From: WHSW01 sp035296705
Lineage (GTDB): Bacteria > Actinomycetota > Thermoleophilia > Solirubrobacterales > 70-9
DNA length: 64,000 nt
NCBI GenBank assembly: GCA_035296705.1
Contig: DATHAL010000061.1
Span: 1-64,000 of the forward strand
Direction: 5' to 3'
Shown here piece by piece: positions 42,423-50,638 of this stretch. Both the position numbers and the translations under genes were made by a program. A model generated the notes under the pieces. It saw only the letters and a list, made by a program, of their open reading frames with translations, ran no database searches and had not been told where the DNA came from. Each line of letters starts with the position of its first letter. The stretch's first letter is position 1.

Positions 42423-44000
42423 GTGCCCACTCCGGCGAGTCCAGTCCTGTCCCCCGCGCAGCGCGAAACCCTTGCGCGCCGCGGCGAGGAGCGGACCGCC
42501 GCGCCGGGCGAGGTCCTGTTCCAGATCGGCGACCGGCGCTACCCGTTCATCGCCATCCTCGAGGGCGAGGCCGCGGTCAAGGACGCCGCCGGAAACGAGA
42601 TCGTCCGGCACCGCGCCGGCGGCTTTCTCGGCGAGATGAGCCTGCTCACCGGCCAGACCGTCTACCTGGACGCCGTCGTCACCGAGCCGATGCGCTACAT
42701 CGCCGTCGACCGCGAGGAGCTGAAATCGCTGCTCTTCGAGGACGAGCCGCTCGCGGACGTCCTCCTGAACGCGTTTATCAGCCGTCGTGAGGCGCTTCAG
42801 CAACGCGAGGGCGTCGGCTTCGAGGTGATCGGCCCGCGCTCCTCGCCGCAGACCCGCCACCTCGTCGACTACGCGCGCCGCGCGCGCCTGCCGCATGTGT
42901 GGCGCGACACCGTGCACGACTCCGATGCCGCCGCGCTGATCGCCGACCTCGAGCCGGGCGAGCTACCGCTCGTGCGTCTGCCCGGCGGGCCCGAGCTGCG
43001 CAATCCGACGGATGGGCAGCTGTGGCGCACGCTCGGGATCGGCCTCGAGCTGGGGCCGCGCGAGGAGGTCGACCTGGTGGTGATCGGCGGCGGTCCGGCC
43101 GGCCTCGGAGCCGCCGTCTACGGGGCCTCGGAGGGCCTCGACACGCTGGTCGTCGACAGCACCGTGCTCGGCGGGCAGGCGGGGACCTCGCGGCGGATCG
43201 AGAACTACCTCGGCTTCCCGGGTGGGATCAGCGGCAGCGAGCTGACGAGCCGCGCGATCGCCCAGGCGCGCAAGTTCGGCGCCCGCACCGCGGCTCCATA
43301 TCGCGCGCTGGCGATCGAGCCCGGCAACGGGATGCACCGGATCGAGCTCGAGGAGGGGCGCGACATCATCGCGCGTGCGGTCCTGCTCGCGACCGGGGCG
43401 GATTACCGTCGGTTGCCGGTCGCCGCCCTCGACCGATACGAGGGGCTAACCGTCTTCTACGCCGCCGGCCCGCCCGAGGCGAGGCTCTGCGGCGGCTCGC
43501 GCGTCGGCGTCGTCGGCGGCGGCAACTCAGCCGGCCAGGCGGCCGTCTGGCTCGCGCGCGGGGGCGCGCTGGTAACCCTGCTTCACCGGCGCGCCGACCT
43601 GCGCGAGACGATGTCGGACTACCTGATCGCCGAGCTCGACCGCTACGCGGTCGCCGTCCGCGACCGCAGCGAGATCGCCGAGCTCCGCGGCTCGGACGGA
43701 GAGCTCGAGGGCGTCACCCTGGACGACGGCTCCTCGCTCGCCCTCGGCTACCTGTTCTGCTTCCTGGGAGCCGAGCCGTGCACGGGATGGATCGGCGACG
43801 CCGTCGCGCGCGACGACCGCGGGTTCATCCTCACCGGCGCGCCGGCCGGGGCCGGCGACTTACTCGAGACCAGCGTCCCCGGCATCTACGCCGCCGGCGA
43901 CGTTCGCGCCGGCTCGACCAAGCGCTGCGCAACCGCGGTCGGCGAGGGCGCCGCCGTCGTCCAGTTCGCCCACCGGCACCTGGCCAGCGTCCCCGCCTGA
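42423..44000 (+). CDS. cyclic-nucleotide-binding domain / thioredoxin-reductase-like FAD-dependent oxidoreductase fusion
   Basis: 525 residues. About 10-125 form a cNMP-binding barrel (GGFLGEMSLLTGQTV). About 130-208 form a thioredoxin-like insert without a CXXC (VIGPRSSPQTRHLVDYARRA-type). About 216-525 form a TrxR-like flavoprotein with GGGPAG at 222-227 and a second dinucleotide site VVGGGNSAG near 363-371. The redox-active CXXC of TrxR is absent: the region reads FYAAGPPEARLCGGSR with one Cys (356). Only FAD and pyridine-nucleotide functions are supported. GTG at 42423 chosen. It is divergent from alaS. Confidence 0.9.
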   Translation: MPTPASPVLSPAQRETLARRGEERTAAPGEVLFQIGDRRYPFIAILEGEAAVKDAAGNEIVRHRAGGFLGEMSLLTGQTVYLDAVVTEPMRYIAVDREELKSLLFEDEPLADVLLNAFISRREALQQREGVGFEVIGPRSSPQTRHLVDYARRARLPHVWRDTVHDSDAAALIADLEPGELPLVRLPGGPELRNPTDGQLWRTLGIGLELGPREEVDLVVIGGGPAGLGAAVYGASEGLDTLVVDSTVLGGQAGTSRRIENYLGFPGGISGSELTSRAIAQARKFGARTAAPYRALAIEPGNGMHRIELEEGRDIIARAVLLATGADYRRLPVAALDRYEGLTVFYAAGPPEARLCGGSRVGVVGGGNSAGQAAVWLARGGALVTLLHRRADLRETMSDYLIAELDRYAVAVRDRSEIAELRGSDGELEGVTLDDGSSLALGYLFCFLGAEPCTGWIGDAVARDDRGFILTGAPAGAGDLLETSVPGIYAAGDVRAGSTKRCATAVGEGAAVVQFAHRHLASVPA

Positions 44001-44013
44001 GCGCGGCGCGCGC

Positions 44014-44292
44014 TCAGCGATGCTTGCGGATCGCCTCGATGAGGTCCCACTTGCCCATCTTCGAGCGTCCGGGGATCTCCTCGCGCTGAGCGATCTCGTA
44101 GAGCTGCTGGCGGTTTCTGTCCTCGAGCCGGTGGCCGGCGCTCCCGCCGCGCCTGCGACCGCGCGCCGCCTGCTTTCCGAGCTCGGAGCGCGTCCGCTTC
44201 GGCAGGTTCGCGATCGTCCGCTTGCTCCGCGCGGCCCCCTGCGCCTTCTTCACGTTGCTCTTCGCCGCCTGTCGCTGCTTGGTGGTCGCCAT
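44014..44292 (-). CDS. small basic protein with a Rho_N/SAP-like C-terminal domain
   Basis: 92 residues, very rich in Lys and Arg, with the C-terminal 50 residues reading NRQQLYEIAQREEIPGRSKM and then GKWDLIEAIRKHR. That pattern matches the short helix-extended-helix Rho_N/SAP-like nucleic-acid-binding domain seen in many small actinobacterial proteins. The basic N-terminal half suggests DNA or RNA binding. It lies downstream of the IscU/MnmA gene on the same strand, with a 54 bp gap. Confidence 0.75.
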   Translation of the reverse strand: MATTKQRQAAKSNVKKAQGAARSKRTIANLPKRTRSELGKQAARGRRRGGSAGHRLEDRNRQQLYEIAQREEIPGRSKMGKWDLIEAIRKHR

Positions 44293-44346
44293 GGGGCGTG
44301 CACCTCCTCGCGTCGCTTTCGAGGGTTGTGATACCCGGCTCGGCCG

Positions 44347-45792
44347 TCAGGCGATCGTCGCCCGGCCGACCACGAGCTCGCCGTCGAGCAGGCACGCCGT
44401 CTGACCCGGGGCGACGCCGTAGGCGGGCTCGGCAAGCTCGAGTTCGAGCTCATCGTGATCGCCCGCCGGAACGCCCTCGACCTCACAGCGCAGAGGCGCC
44501 GCGTGGTAGCGAAGCCGCACCCGGTCGACCCGTCCGCCGGGCCGGTGAAGCGTCGCGGCGCGCACGCGCACCCGACGGCGTGCGAGCTCCTCGCGGCTCC
44601 CGACCACGACCTCGTTCGAGGCCGCGTCCGTCCCGAGCACGTAGAGCGGCTCCGCCGCGGCGACGCCGAGGCCGCGGCGCTGGCCGACCGTGAACTGGTG
44701 GTGGCCGGAGTGCTCGCCGAGGCGCCGGCCGCGGCGGTCCACGATCGCGCCGCGCCGGTCGCCAAGGTGGCCGTGACGCTCGAGAAAGGACCGCTTGCCC
44801 TCGCCCGCGAGGAAGCAGAGATCCTGGCTCTCGCGCTTCGTCGCGACGGACAGCCCGGCCTCGGCGGCGATCGCGCGCACCTCCGCCTTCGTCAGCTCGG
44901 CGAGCGGGAAGCGCAGCCGCGCGAGGGACTCGGACGCGAGCCCGGAGAGCATGTAGGTCTGGTCCTTGGCGGCGTCAGCGGCCGCCGCGAGCAGCGCGCC
45001 CTCGCCGTCGTCGGCGAGCCGCGCGTAGTGGCCGGTGACGAGCGCGCTCGTGCCGAGGCGCTCGCCGAGCGCCAGCATCGCGTCGATTCGCACCTCGCCA
45101 TTGCAGATCACGCAGGGGTTCGGCGTCCGCCCAGCCCGGTACCCGTCGACGAAGCCGGCGACGACCTGGGCGCGGAACGCCTGCTCGAGGTCGAGGGTGA
45201 GGTGCGGGATGCCGAGCGAGTGCGCAAGATCGCGGGCGCCGAGCACGGCGAGCGGCGAGCAGCAGCTCTTCGCCGCATCCGTGCGGCGATCCGACCAGAG
45301 CTTGAGCGTCACGCCGATCACCTCGGCGCCGCGCCGGCGCTCCAGCAGCGCCGCGACCGCCGAGTCGACGCCGCCGCTCATCGCGACCAGGACCCGCTCG
45401 CGCGATGACGGGGCTCCGGCGATGCGCTCGCCGGATCCCGCCAGAACCGAGAGCGCGCGCCCGAGCGCGTCGGCGGCGAGCTCGACCGCATGGCGACCCT
45501 CGGAGCCGACGCCGCCGAGCTCCTCGGCGATCCGCTCCGGGCCGATTAGGGCGGCGTCCAGGATCGCGGCACCGTCGAGGAGCTCGGCGGCGGCAGCCGC
45601 CGCGGCCCGCGCGGTCGCGCATCCCTCGGCGTCGAAGCTGACGGCCGCGATACGCCCGGCGTCGGCGGCCAGCGAGACGCGCACGAGGTCGCCGCACGGT
45701 GCCCCGCCGGCGGCGCCGTCGTTCCCGTTCGCGAGCGGCGCCCCGCGCCGCGAGCCGTCGCTCAGGTAGTGCTCGATCGCGTTCGTGTCCAT
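44347..45792 (-). CDS. mnmA: IscU/NifU-N-like domain fused to tRNA 2-thiouridine synthase MnmA
   Basis: 481 residues, about 120 longer than usual MnmA. Residues about 1-115 resemble an IscU scaffold: Cys33 in APCGD and Cys58 in AEGCA are in the right order, but the third ligand position reads RHA (101-102) instead of HC. From residue 133 the chain is MnmA: PP-loop SGGVDS at 139-144, NPCVICN (Cys227), SQDLCF (Cys326) and GQRRGLG. MnmA thiolates U34 of Glu/Gln/Lys tRNAs. Fusing a degenerate iron-sulfur scaffold to the thiolase suggests direct sulfur or cluster supply. No cysteine desulfurase is in the window. Confidence 0.9.
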   Translation of the reverse strand: MDTNAIEHYLSDGSRRGAPLANGNDGAAGGAPCGDLVRVSLAADAGRIAAVSFDAEGCATARAAAAAAAELLDGAAILDAALIGPERIAEELGGVGSEGRHAVELAADALGRALSVLAGSGERIAGAPSSRERVLVAMSGGVDSAVAALLERRRGAEVIGVTLKLWSDRRTDAAKSCCSPLAVLGARDLAHSLGIPHLTLDLEQAFRAQVVAGFVDGYRAGRTPNPCVICNGEVRIDAMLALGERLGTSALVTGHYARLADDGEGALLAAAADAAKDQTYMLSGLASESLARLRFPLAELTKAEVRAIAAEAGLSVATKRESQDLCFLAGEGKRSFLERHGHLGDRRGAIVDRRGRRLGEHSGHHQFTVGQRRGLGVAAAEPLYVLGTDAASNEVVVGSREELARRRVRVRAATLHRPGGRVDRVRLRYHAAPLRCEVEGVPAGDHDELELELAEPAYGVAPGQTACLLDGELVVGRATIA

Positions 45793-45937
45793 GACCTGCG
45801 GGCCCGGTCGCCCGCCGAGAAGAACGGCCCCAGCTTGCCGTTACCGCTCTGCCTGTGAACCTGAATGAACAGGTGGGTGCCTGCCGGCGCTACCCGCAGG
45901 GCGCTACCGAACGGTGGCTCCCAAGGCAATTGTGTTG

Positions 45938-45952
45938 GCTCACAATGTGAGC
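45938..45952. promoter_or_regulatory. inverted repeat, possible operator
   Basis: GCTCAC-AAT-GTGAGC, a perfect 6-bp inverted repeat with 3-base spacer, lies in the 250 bp gene-free stretch between mnmA and soxR. That stretch shows no convincing gene; its one short plus-strand frame has no conserved features. The repeat resembles half-sites used by several repressor families. Which gene it would regulate is unclear, since it is 145 bp upstream of mnmA. Confidence 0.4.
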
Positions 45953-46043
45953 GGCTGGCGTACAAGCTCGAGCCTCCTAGAAAGGTACCAATGCCCCGCT
46001 TTCCGGCTGCTCGACTGCTCGACTTGAGCGATCTATGGTCTCG

Positions 46044-46493
46044 TCAGCGCGCCGGCTTGTCGCCGATCCAGTAGCGCGGCCCCGGACCCAGCCCCGCTGC
46101 GCGGTCGCCGGGATTGGCGAGCTTGCAGCGCTCGAGCGAGAGGCAGCCGCAGCCGATGCACTCCGTCAGGCCGAGCTTCAGCCGCTCGAGCTCGGCGATG
46201 CGCTCGTCGATCCGCGTCCTCCAGCCGCTCGAGAGCTGTTCCCAGTCACGCCGCCTGGGCACCCGGTCCGGCGGCAGCTTGTCGAGCTCGGCCTTGATCT
46301 CCTCGAGCGTCAGCCCCACCCGCTGCGCGAAGACGATGAACGCGACGCGGCGCAGCACCGGCCTGCGGTACCGGCGGTGCCCCGAGCCGGCCCGCTCGGA
46401 GCTGATCAGGCCGCGGTCCTCGTAGAAGCGAAGTGCTGATGCGGCGACGCCGCTTCGCCTGGCCACCTCGCTGATGGTGATCAGCTCCGACAT
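46044..46493 (-). CDS. soxR: redox-sensitive transcriptional activator SoxR
   Basis: 149 residues. An N-terminal MerR-type winged helix (ITISEVARRSGVAASALRFYE) and dimerisation helix are followed by the [2Fe-2S] loop with Cys112, 115, 117 and 123 (CIGCGCLSLERC), the same spacing as in enteric SoxR. The cluster is sensitive to redox-active compounds. ATG at 46493 chosen over an earlier in-frame one because it starts MSELITISEV. A matching SoxR box lies between it and the divergent DUF5519 gene. Confidence 0.95.
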   Translation of the reverse strand: MSELITISEVARRSGVAASALRFYEDRGLISSERAGSGHRRYRRPVLRRVAFIVFAQRVGLTLEEIKAELDKLPPDRVPRRRDWEQLSSGWRTRIDERIAELERLKLGLTECIGCGCLSLERCKLANPGDRAAGLGPGPRYWIGDKPAR

Positions 46494-46521
46494 CTGCGCA
46501 GCAGACAACCACATCTCGCCC

Positions 46522-46552
46522 TTGACTTCGAGCTCACTTGAACTTGTAGCTT
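46522..46552 (+). promoter_or_regulatory. SoxR-dependent promoter
   Basis: -35 TTGACT (46522-46527) and -10 TAGCTT (46547-46552) are separated by 19 bp, the over-long spacer characteristic of MerR-family promoters. Within the spacer lies the near-palindrome TTCGAG-CTCA-CTTGAA (46527-46542), which aligns with the known SoxR box core (CTCAAG-TTAA-CTTGAG). The expected start is near 46559, 24 bases before the DUF5519 ATG. Confidence 0.8.
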
Positions 46553-46582
46553 GGAACGCATCGATTCTCGAGGAGGCATCAG

Positions 46583-46927
46583 ATGACCAGGACGCAGACG
46601 GCGAGCGAGCGGATCACCGAGGTGGTGACATCGTGGCCGGGCGTGACCGCCGGGCCCGGCAGGCGCGGCGAGTTCGCGTTCAAGGTCGGCCCGCGTGAGA
46701 TCGGCCACCTGCACGGCGACCACGCCGCTCACTTCGGGTTCCCGAAGGAGGTCGGCCTGCGGCTGCGCGACGAGGGGCGGGTCGTTGATCACCCCGTCTT
46801 CCCCGGCAAGTCCGGCATCGGCGCCCGCCGAATCGCGACGGCCGAGGACGTGGACGACGTGATCGCGATCATGCGCCTCAACTACGAACGGATCACGGCC
46901 AGCAACGAGGGCCGCAAGGCCGCCTGA
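46583..46927 (+). CDS. DUF5519/luciferase-domain protein under a SoxR-type promoter
   Basis: 114 residues. The fold (ITEVVTSWPGVTAGPG, IGHLHGDHAAHFGFPKEV, RRIATAEDVDDVIAIM) matches the DUF5519 domain, which shares its name with luciferase C-terminal domains but is not the flavin-binding barrel. HLHGDHAAH could bind a metal or small molecule. GAGGAGGC precedes the ATG. It is divergent from soxR and is the best candidate SoxR target here. It converges with aspS, with 4 bp between stops. Confidence 0.82.
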   Translation: MTRTQTASERITEVVTSWPGVTAGPGRRGEFAFKVGPREIGHLHGDHAAHFGFPKEVGLRLRDEGRVVDHPVFPGKSGIGARRIATAEDVDDVIAIMRLNYERITASNEGRKAA

Positions 46928-46931
46928 ACGG

Positions 46932-48731
46932 TCAGCGGCCGGGCCGCGGGGCGCGCAGCTGCAGGCCGAGCTCGCGGAGCTGCGGCTCGTCGACCGGCGC
47001 CGGGGCGCCGGTGAGCGGGTCGGCGCCGGAGGCGGCCTTCGGGAAAGCGATCACGTCGCGAATCGAGTCGGCGTGTAGGAGGCGCTGGACGATCCGGTCG
47101 AGGCCGTACGCGATGCCGCCGTGCGGGGGAGCGCCGTAACGAAGCGCCTCGAGCAGGAAGCCGAACCGGCTCTCCGCCTCCTCCGGGTTGATCCCGATCG
47201 CCTCGAACACGCGGCGCTGCACCTGCGGGTCGGAGATACGGATCGAGCCGCCGCCGAGCTCCTGCCCGTTCCAGACAATGTCGTAGGCGAGCGCCCGCGC
47301 CTCCCCCGCGCGCTCGGGCTGGAACTCGTGGGGCGCCGCGGGCGCGGTGAACGGGTGGTGGAGCGGGTCCCAGCGGTCCTCCTCGGAGTTCCACTCGAAC
47401 ATCGGCCAGTCGACGATCCAGCAGAACTCCTCCGCGTCGGAGCCGATGAGCTCGAAGCGCTCGGCGAGGTCGAGGCGAAGCTGGGCGAGAACGGAGTTCG
47501 CGACCCCGGCCTGATCCGCGACGACGAGCAAGAGGTCGCCCTCCTCGGCCGCGAGCGCGCCATTCAGCGCCGCGAGCTCCTCGGCTGAGAGGAACTTCGC
47601 AGTCGGCGACCGCCACCCCTCACCCTCGCGAAACGCCCACACGAGCCCCTTCGCGCCCAGTTCTTGCGCGCGATCGATGAGCCCGTCGAGGACCGAGCGC
47701 GGCACCTCGCGCGCGCCGGCGTTCAGGCCCTTGACGACGCCGCCGGACTCGATCGCGCCGCGGAACACCTTGAACTCGGTCTCGCGCAGGACGTCCGTGA
47801 GCTCGACCAGCTCGAGACCGAAGCGAAGGTCGGGCCGGTCGGTGCCATAGCGGGCGATCGCCTCGTCGTAGGGGATGCGGCGAAGGGGCGGCTCGAGCCG
47901 CGGCCCGCCGACCACCTGAAAGACGGCGGCCAGCATGCGCTCGTTGAGGTCGAGGACGTCCTCGACGCCGACGAACGCCATCTCGATGTCGAGCTGGGTG
48001 AAGTCGGGCTGGCGGTCGGCGCGTTGGTCCTCGTCCCGGAAGCAGCGCACGATCTGGAAGTAGCGCTCGAGCCCGGCGATCATCAGGAGCTGCTTGAAGA
48101 GCTGGGGCGACTGCGGGAGCGCGTAAAAGGAGCCGGCCTCGCGCCGCGAGGGCACGAGGAAGTCGCGGGCGCCCTCCGGCGTCGAGCGCGAGAGCATCGG
48201 CGTCTCGACGTCGAGGAACCCCTCGCCGCCGAGGAACTCGCGAATCGCGGCCGCGACCGCGTGTCGCGTGGTGAGCGCGCGCGCCATCCGCTCGCGGCGC
48301 AGGTCGAGGTAGCGGTAGCGAAGCCGCATCTCCTCCCCCACCTCGCCGGAGAAGCCCTCGATCTCAAACGGCGGCGTCTCGGCGTCGGCGAGCAGCGTCG
48401 CCTCCGCGACTCTGACCTCGTACTCGCCCGTCGGGAGTGCCGCGTTCACCGTCTCCGGGGCGCGCTTCACGACCTCCCCAGCGAGGCTGAGCACGTCCTC
48501 GGAGCGCAGCCGGTGCGCGAGCTCGAACGTCTCCCCCGAGTCCTCCGGGTGGAAGACGAGCTGGACGATCCCGGTGCGATCCCGCAGGTCGATGAACACG
48601 AGCCCACCGTGGTCGCGGCGGCGATGGATCCAGCCGGCAACGCGAACCGAGTTCCCGACCCGGTCGCCCAGCACCTGCCCGCACCAGGCATCGCGGTACT
48701 CGTTCGCGCGCAGCGCCGGGAAGTCGCTCAT
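46932..48731 (-). CDS. aspS: aspartyl-tRNA synthetase
   Basis: 599 residues, the bacterial AspRS length with a central GAD insertion. Visible are the OB-fold anticodon domain (NSVRVAGWIHRRRDHGG), motif 2 FRDEDQRADRQPDFTQLDIEM and motif 3 GLDRIVQRLL. ATG at 48731 overlaps the hisS stop by 4 bases. Whether it is discriminating or also charges tRNA-Asn cannot be settled from the window; no asnS or gatCAB is present. Confidence 0.97.
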   Translation of the reverse strand: MSDFPALRANEYRDAWCGQVLGDRVGNSVRVAGWIHRRRDHGGLVFIDLRDRTGIVQLVFHPEDSGETFELAHRLRSEDVLSLAGEVVKRAPETVNAALPTGEYEVRVAEATLLADAETPPFEIEGFSGEVGEEMRLRYRYLDLRRERMARALTTRHAVAAAIREFLGGEGFLDVETPMLSRSTPEGARDFLVPSRREAGSFYALPQSPQLFKQLLMIAGLERYFQIVRCFRDEDQRADRQPDFTQLDIEMAFVGVEDVLDLNERMLAAVFQVVGGPRLEPPLRRIPYDEAIARYGTDRPDLRFGLELVELTDVLRETEFKVFRGAIESGGVVKGLNAGAREVPRSVLDGLIDRAQELGAKGLVWAFREGEGWRSPTAKFLSAEELAALNGALAAEEGDLLLVVADQAGVANSVLAQLRLDLAERFELIGSDAEEFCWIVDWPMFEWNSEEDRWDPLHHPFTAPAAPHEFQPERAGEARALAYDIVWNGQELGGGSIRISDPQVQRRVFEAIGINPEEAESRFGFLLEALRYGAPPHGGIAYGLDRIVQRLLHADSIRDVIAFPKAASGADPLTGAPAPVDEPQLRELGLQLRAPRPGR

Positions 48732-49957
48732 CGCGTCAGCGCCGCCACCACGCGCCCCAGGTCGACGTCGGCCTGCTCGCCGCTCTCCATGTCGCGGAGG
48801 TGGACGCCGTCGGAGTCGAGGATCACGGCACGGCGCGCCCCGAGGCGGTCGGCCTGCTTCATCTGGCCCTTGACAGAGCGATCGGCGAGGTCGAGGTCGG
48901 CGCGAAGGCCCGCGCGGCGAAGCTCGCGAACGAGCGCGAACGCCCGCTCGCGCTCGTCGTCGTCGGCGACGACGAACACGTCCGCTACGGGTGCGGGATC
49001 CTCGTCCTCCGTCGCGAGCAGCACCCGCTCGACGCCCAGCGCCCAGCCGCACGCGGGGGTCGGGGGGCCGCCGAGGAGCTCGATCAGCCCGTCGTAGCGA
49101 CCTCCTCCGGCGACCTGGGACTGCGCGCCGAGCCCATCGCAGTGGAATTCGAACACAGTGCGGGTGTAGTAGTCGAGCCCGCGCACGAGCCCGGCGTCGA
49201 CCTCGTACGCGATGCCGGCGCGATCGAGCAGGTCGCGGACCCCCGCGAAGTGCTCGGCGTCCTCCCCCGCGAGCCGCTCGAGCATCGTCGGCGCCTCGGC
49301 CATCACCGCCGCCGTGCCCTCGTCCTTGGAGTCGAAGGCGCGCAGCGGGTTCTCGTCGATCCGCTCGCGCACGTCCGCGCTCAGGTCGCGTTCGCGGGCG
49401 TGCAGGTAGGAGCGCAGCTCCTCCCGGTACGCGGCTCGCGCCTCGAGCGAGCCGAGGCTGCCGATCCGTAGGGCGAGCCCGGGGGCCTCGAGCCCCCGCA
49501 GGAGCTCGTCGAGGAGGATGATCAGTTCCGCGTCGACGAGCGGCGAGTCGGAGCCGATCGCCTCCGCATCGATCTGCGTGAACTGGCGAAAGCGCCCCGC
49601 CTGGGGGCGCTCGTGGCGAAAGATCGGGCCCGCCCACCAGAGCTTCACCGGCTGCGCGAGCTTCTGCATCCCCTCGCTCAGATAGGCGCGGCAGATCGCG
49701 GCCGTGGCCTCGGGGCGCAGGGTGAGGCTGCGGCCGCCCTGATCTTCGAAGGTGAACATCTCCTTGCGGACGATGTCGGTCGAGCCGCCGACCCCGCGGG
49801 CGAAGAGCTCGGTCTCCTCGAACGTCGGCGTCTCCAGTCGCCCATAGCCTGCCCGCTCGAGGAGCTCGGCGGCGAGGGTGAGGATGTGCGTGCGGCGACG
49901 CGCCTCGGCCGGTAGGACGTCGAAGGTGCCCCGTGGGGCCTGAAAGCGCGCGCTCAC
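48728..49957 (-). CDS. hisS: histidyl-tRNA synthetase
   Basis: 409 residues, class II. The start PRGTFDVLPAEA, motif 2 GPIFRHERPQAGRFRQFTQID, the His-specific GLDYYTRTVFEF and motif 3 GGRYDGL...CGWALGVERV are all present, with a C-terminal anticodon domain (VFVVADDDERERAFAL). GTG start at 49957. hisS-aspS is a common pair in actinobacteria and the two overlap here by ATGA. Confidence 0.97.
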   Translation of the reverse strand: MSARFQAPRGTFDVLPAEARRRTHILTLAAELLERAGYGRLETPTFEETELFARGVGGSTDIVRKEMFTFEDQGGRSLTLRPEATAAICRAYLSEGMQKLAQPVKLWWAGPIFRHERPQAGRFRQFTQIDAEAIGSDSPLVDAELIILLDELLRGLEAPGLALRIGSLGSLEARAAYREELRSYLHARERDLSADVRERIDENPLRAFDSKDEGTAAVMAEAPTMLERLAGEDAEHFAGVRDLLDRAGIAYEVDAGLVRGLDYYTRTVFEFHCDGLGAQSQVAGGGRYDGLIELLGGPPTPACGWALGVERVLLATEDEDPAPVADVFVVADDDERERAFALVRELRRAGLRADLDLADRSVKGQMKQADRLGARRAVILDSDGVHLRDMESGEQADVDLGRVVAALTR

Positions 49958-49976
49958 GCCCGGAACCTAGCGATAC

Positions 49977-50615
49977 CTAGCGGGCGAGCTCAGCCAAGAA
50001 GGGGTTGGTCGCGCGCTCGGCCCCGAGCGTCGTGATCCCCATGTGACCCGGGTAGACGCTCGTCTCCTCCGGGAACCGGTCCACCAGACCGCGGATGCTC
50101 TCCATCAAAGTCGGCGTATCGCCGCCGGGCAGGTCGGTTCGCCCAACCGACCCCCTGAATAGAACGTCGCCCGCAAAAAGCGCCGCCTCGTCGGCGATCG
50201 AATAGGTCACATGGCCGGGGCTGTGGCCCGGCGTGAAGATCACGTCGATCTCCATTCCCGCGAGCTCGAGCCTCTCGCCGCCGGCGACCGTCTCGTCGGC
50301 GTCGTAGCTCTCGTAGGGGCCGAAGCCCGGCCACGGGACGAAGCTCATGATGTCGCCGAGGACCGCCACCTCGATCTCGGGGCAGTAGACCGCCGCCCCG
50401 GTCGCCCTCGCCACGGGCGCCACGGCGCCCACATGGTCGAAGTGGGTGTGCGTGAGCAGGATGGCGTCGACCTTCACCCCGAGCTGCTCGATCGCGCCGA
50501 GGATCCGATCGGGCTCCTCACCGGGATCGACGACGAGCGCGCGGTCCGAGCCGTCGCGGCGAAACACGTAGCAGTTCTCGGCCACCGGGCCGACGGTGAA
50601 GGAGCGGACGTCCAT
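49977..50615 (-). CDS. MBL-fold hydrolase, glyoxalase II-like
   Basis: 212 residues. The metal-binding motif is THTHFDHVG, with further ligands in TPGHSPGH, FAGDVLF and YPGHMG. The N-terminus MDVRSFTVGPVAENCYVF is typical of the short bacterial hydroxyacylglutathione hydrolase-like enzymes, whose thioester substrates need not contain glutathione. ATG at 50615 chosen because the upstream extension of the frame is only antisense of neighbouring genes. It follows hisS upstream in several actinobacteria, as here. Confidence 0.93.
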   Translation of the reverse strand: MDVRSFTVGPVAENCYVFRRDGSDRALVVDPGEEPDRILGAIEQLGVKVDAILLTHTHFDHVGAVAPVARATGAAVYCPEIEVAVLGDIMSFVPWPGFGPYESYDADETVAGGERLELAGMEIDVIFTPGHSPGHVTYSIADEAALFAGDVLFRGSVGRTDLPGGDTPTLMESIRGLVDRFPEETSVYPGHMGITTLGAERATNPFLAELAR

Positions 50616-50638
50616 GACCCGAGCGTACCCCCGCCGGC

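Noticed and set aside
40378..42639. 753-residue plus-strand open frame opposite alaS
   Set aside because: Antisense of alaS, which has full synthetase motifs; the plus-strand frame has no recognisable fold.
45865..46074. 69-residue plus-strand frame between mnmA and soxR
   Set aside because: No ribosome-binding site, odd composition and overlap with the soxR 3' end.
47664..49097. 477-residue plus-strand frame opposite aspS/hisS
   Set aside because: Antisense shadow of two synthetase genes.
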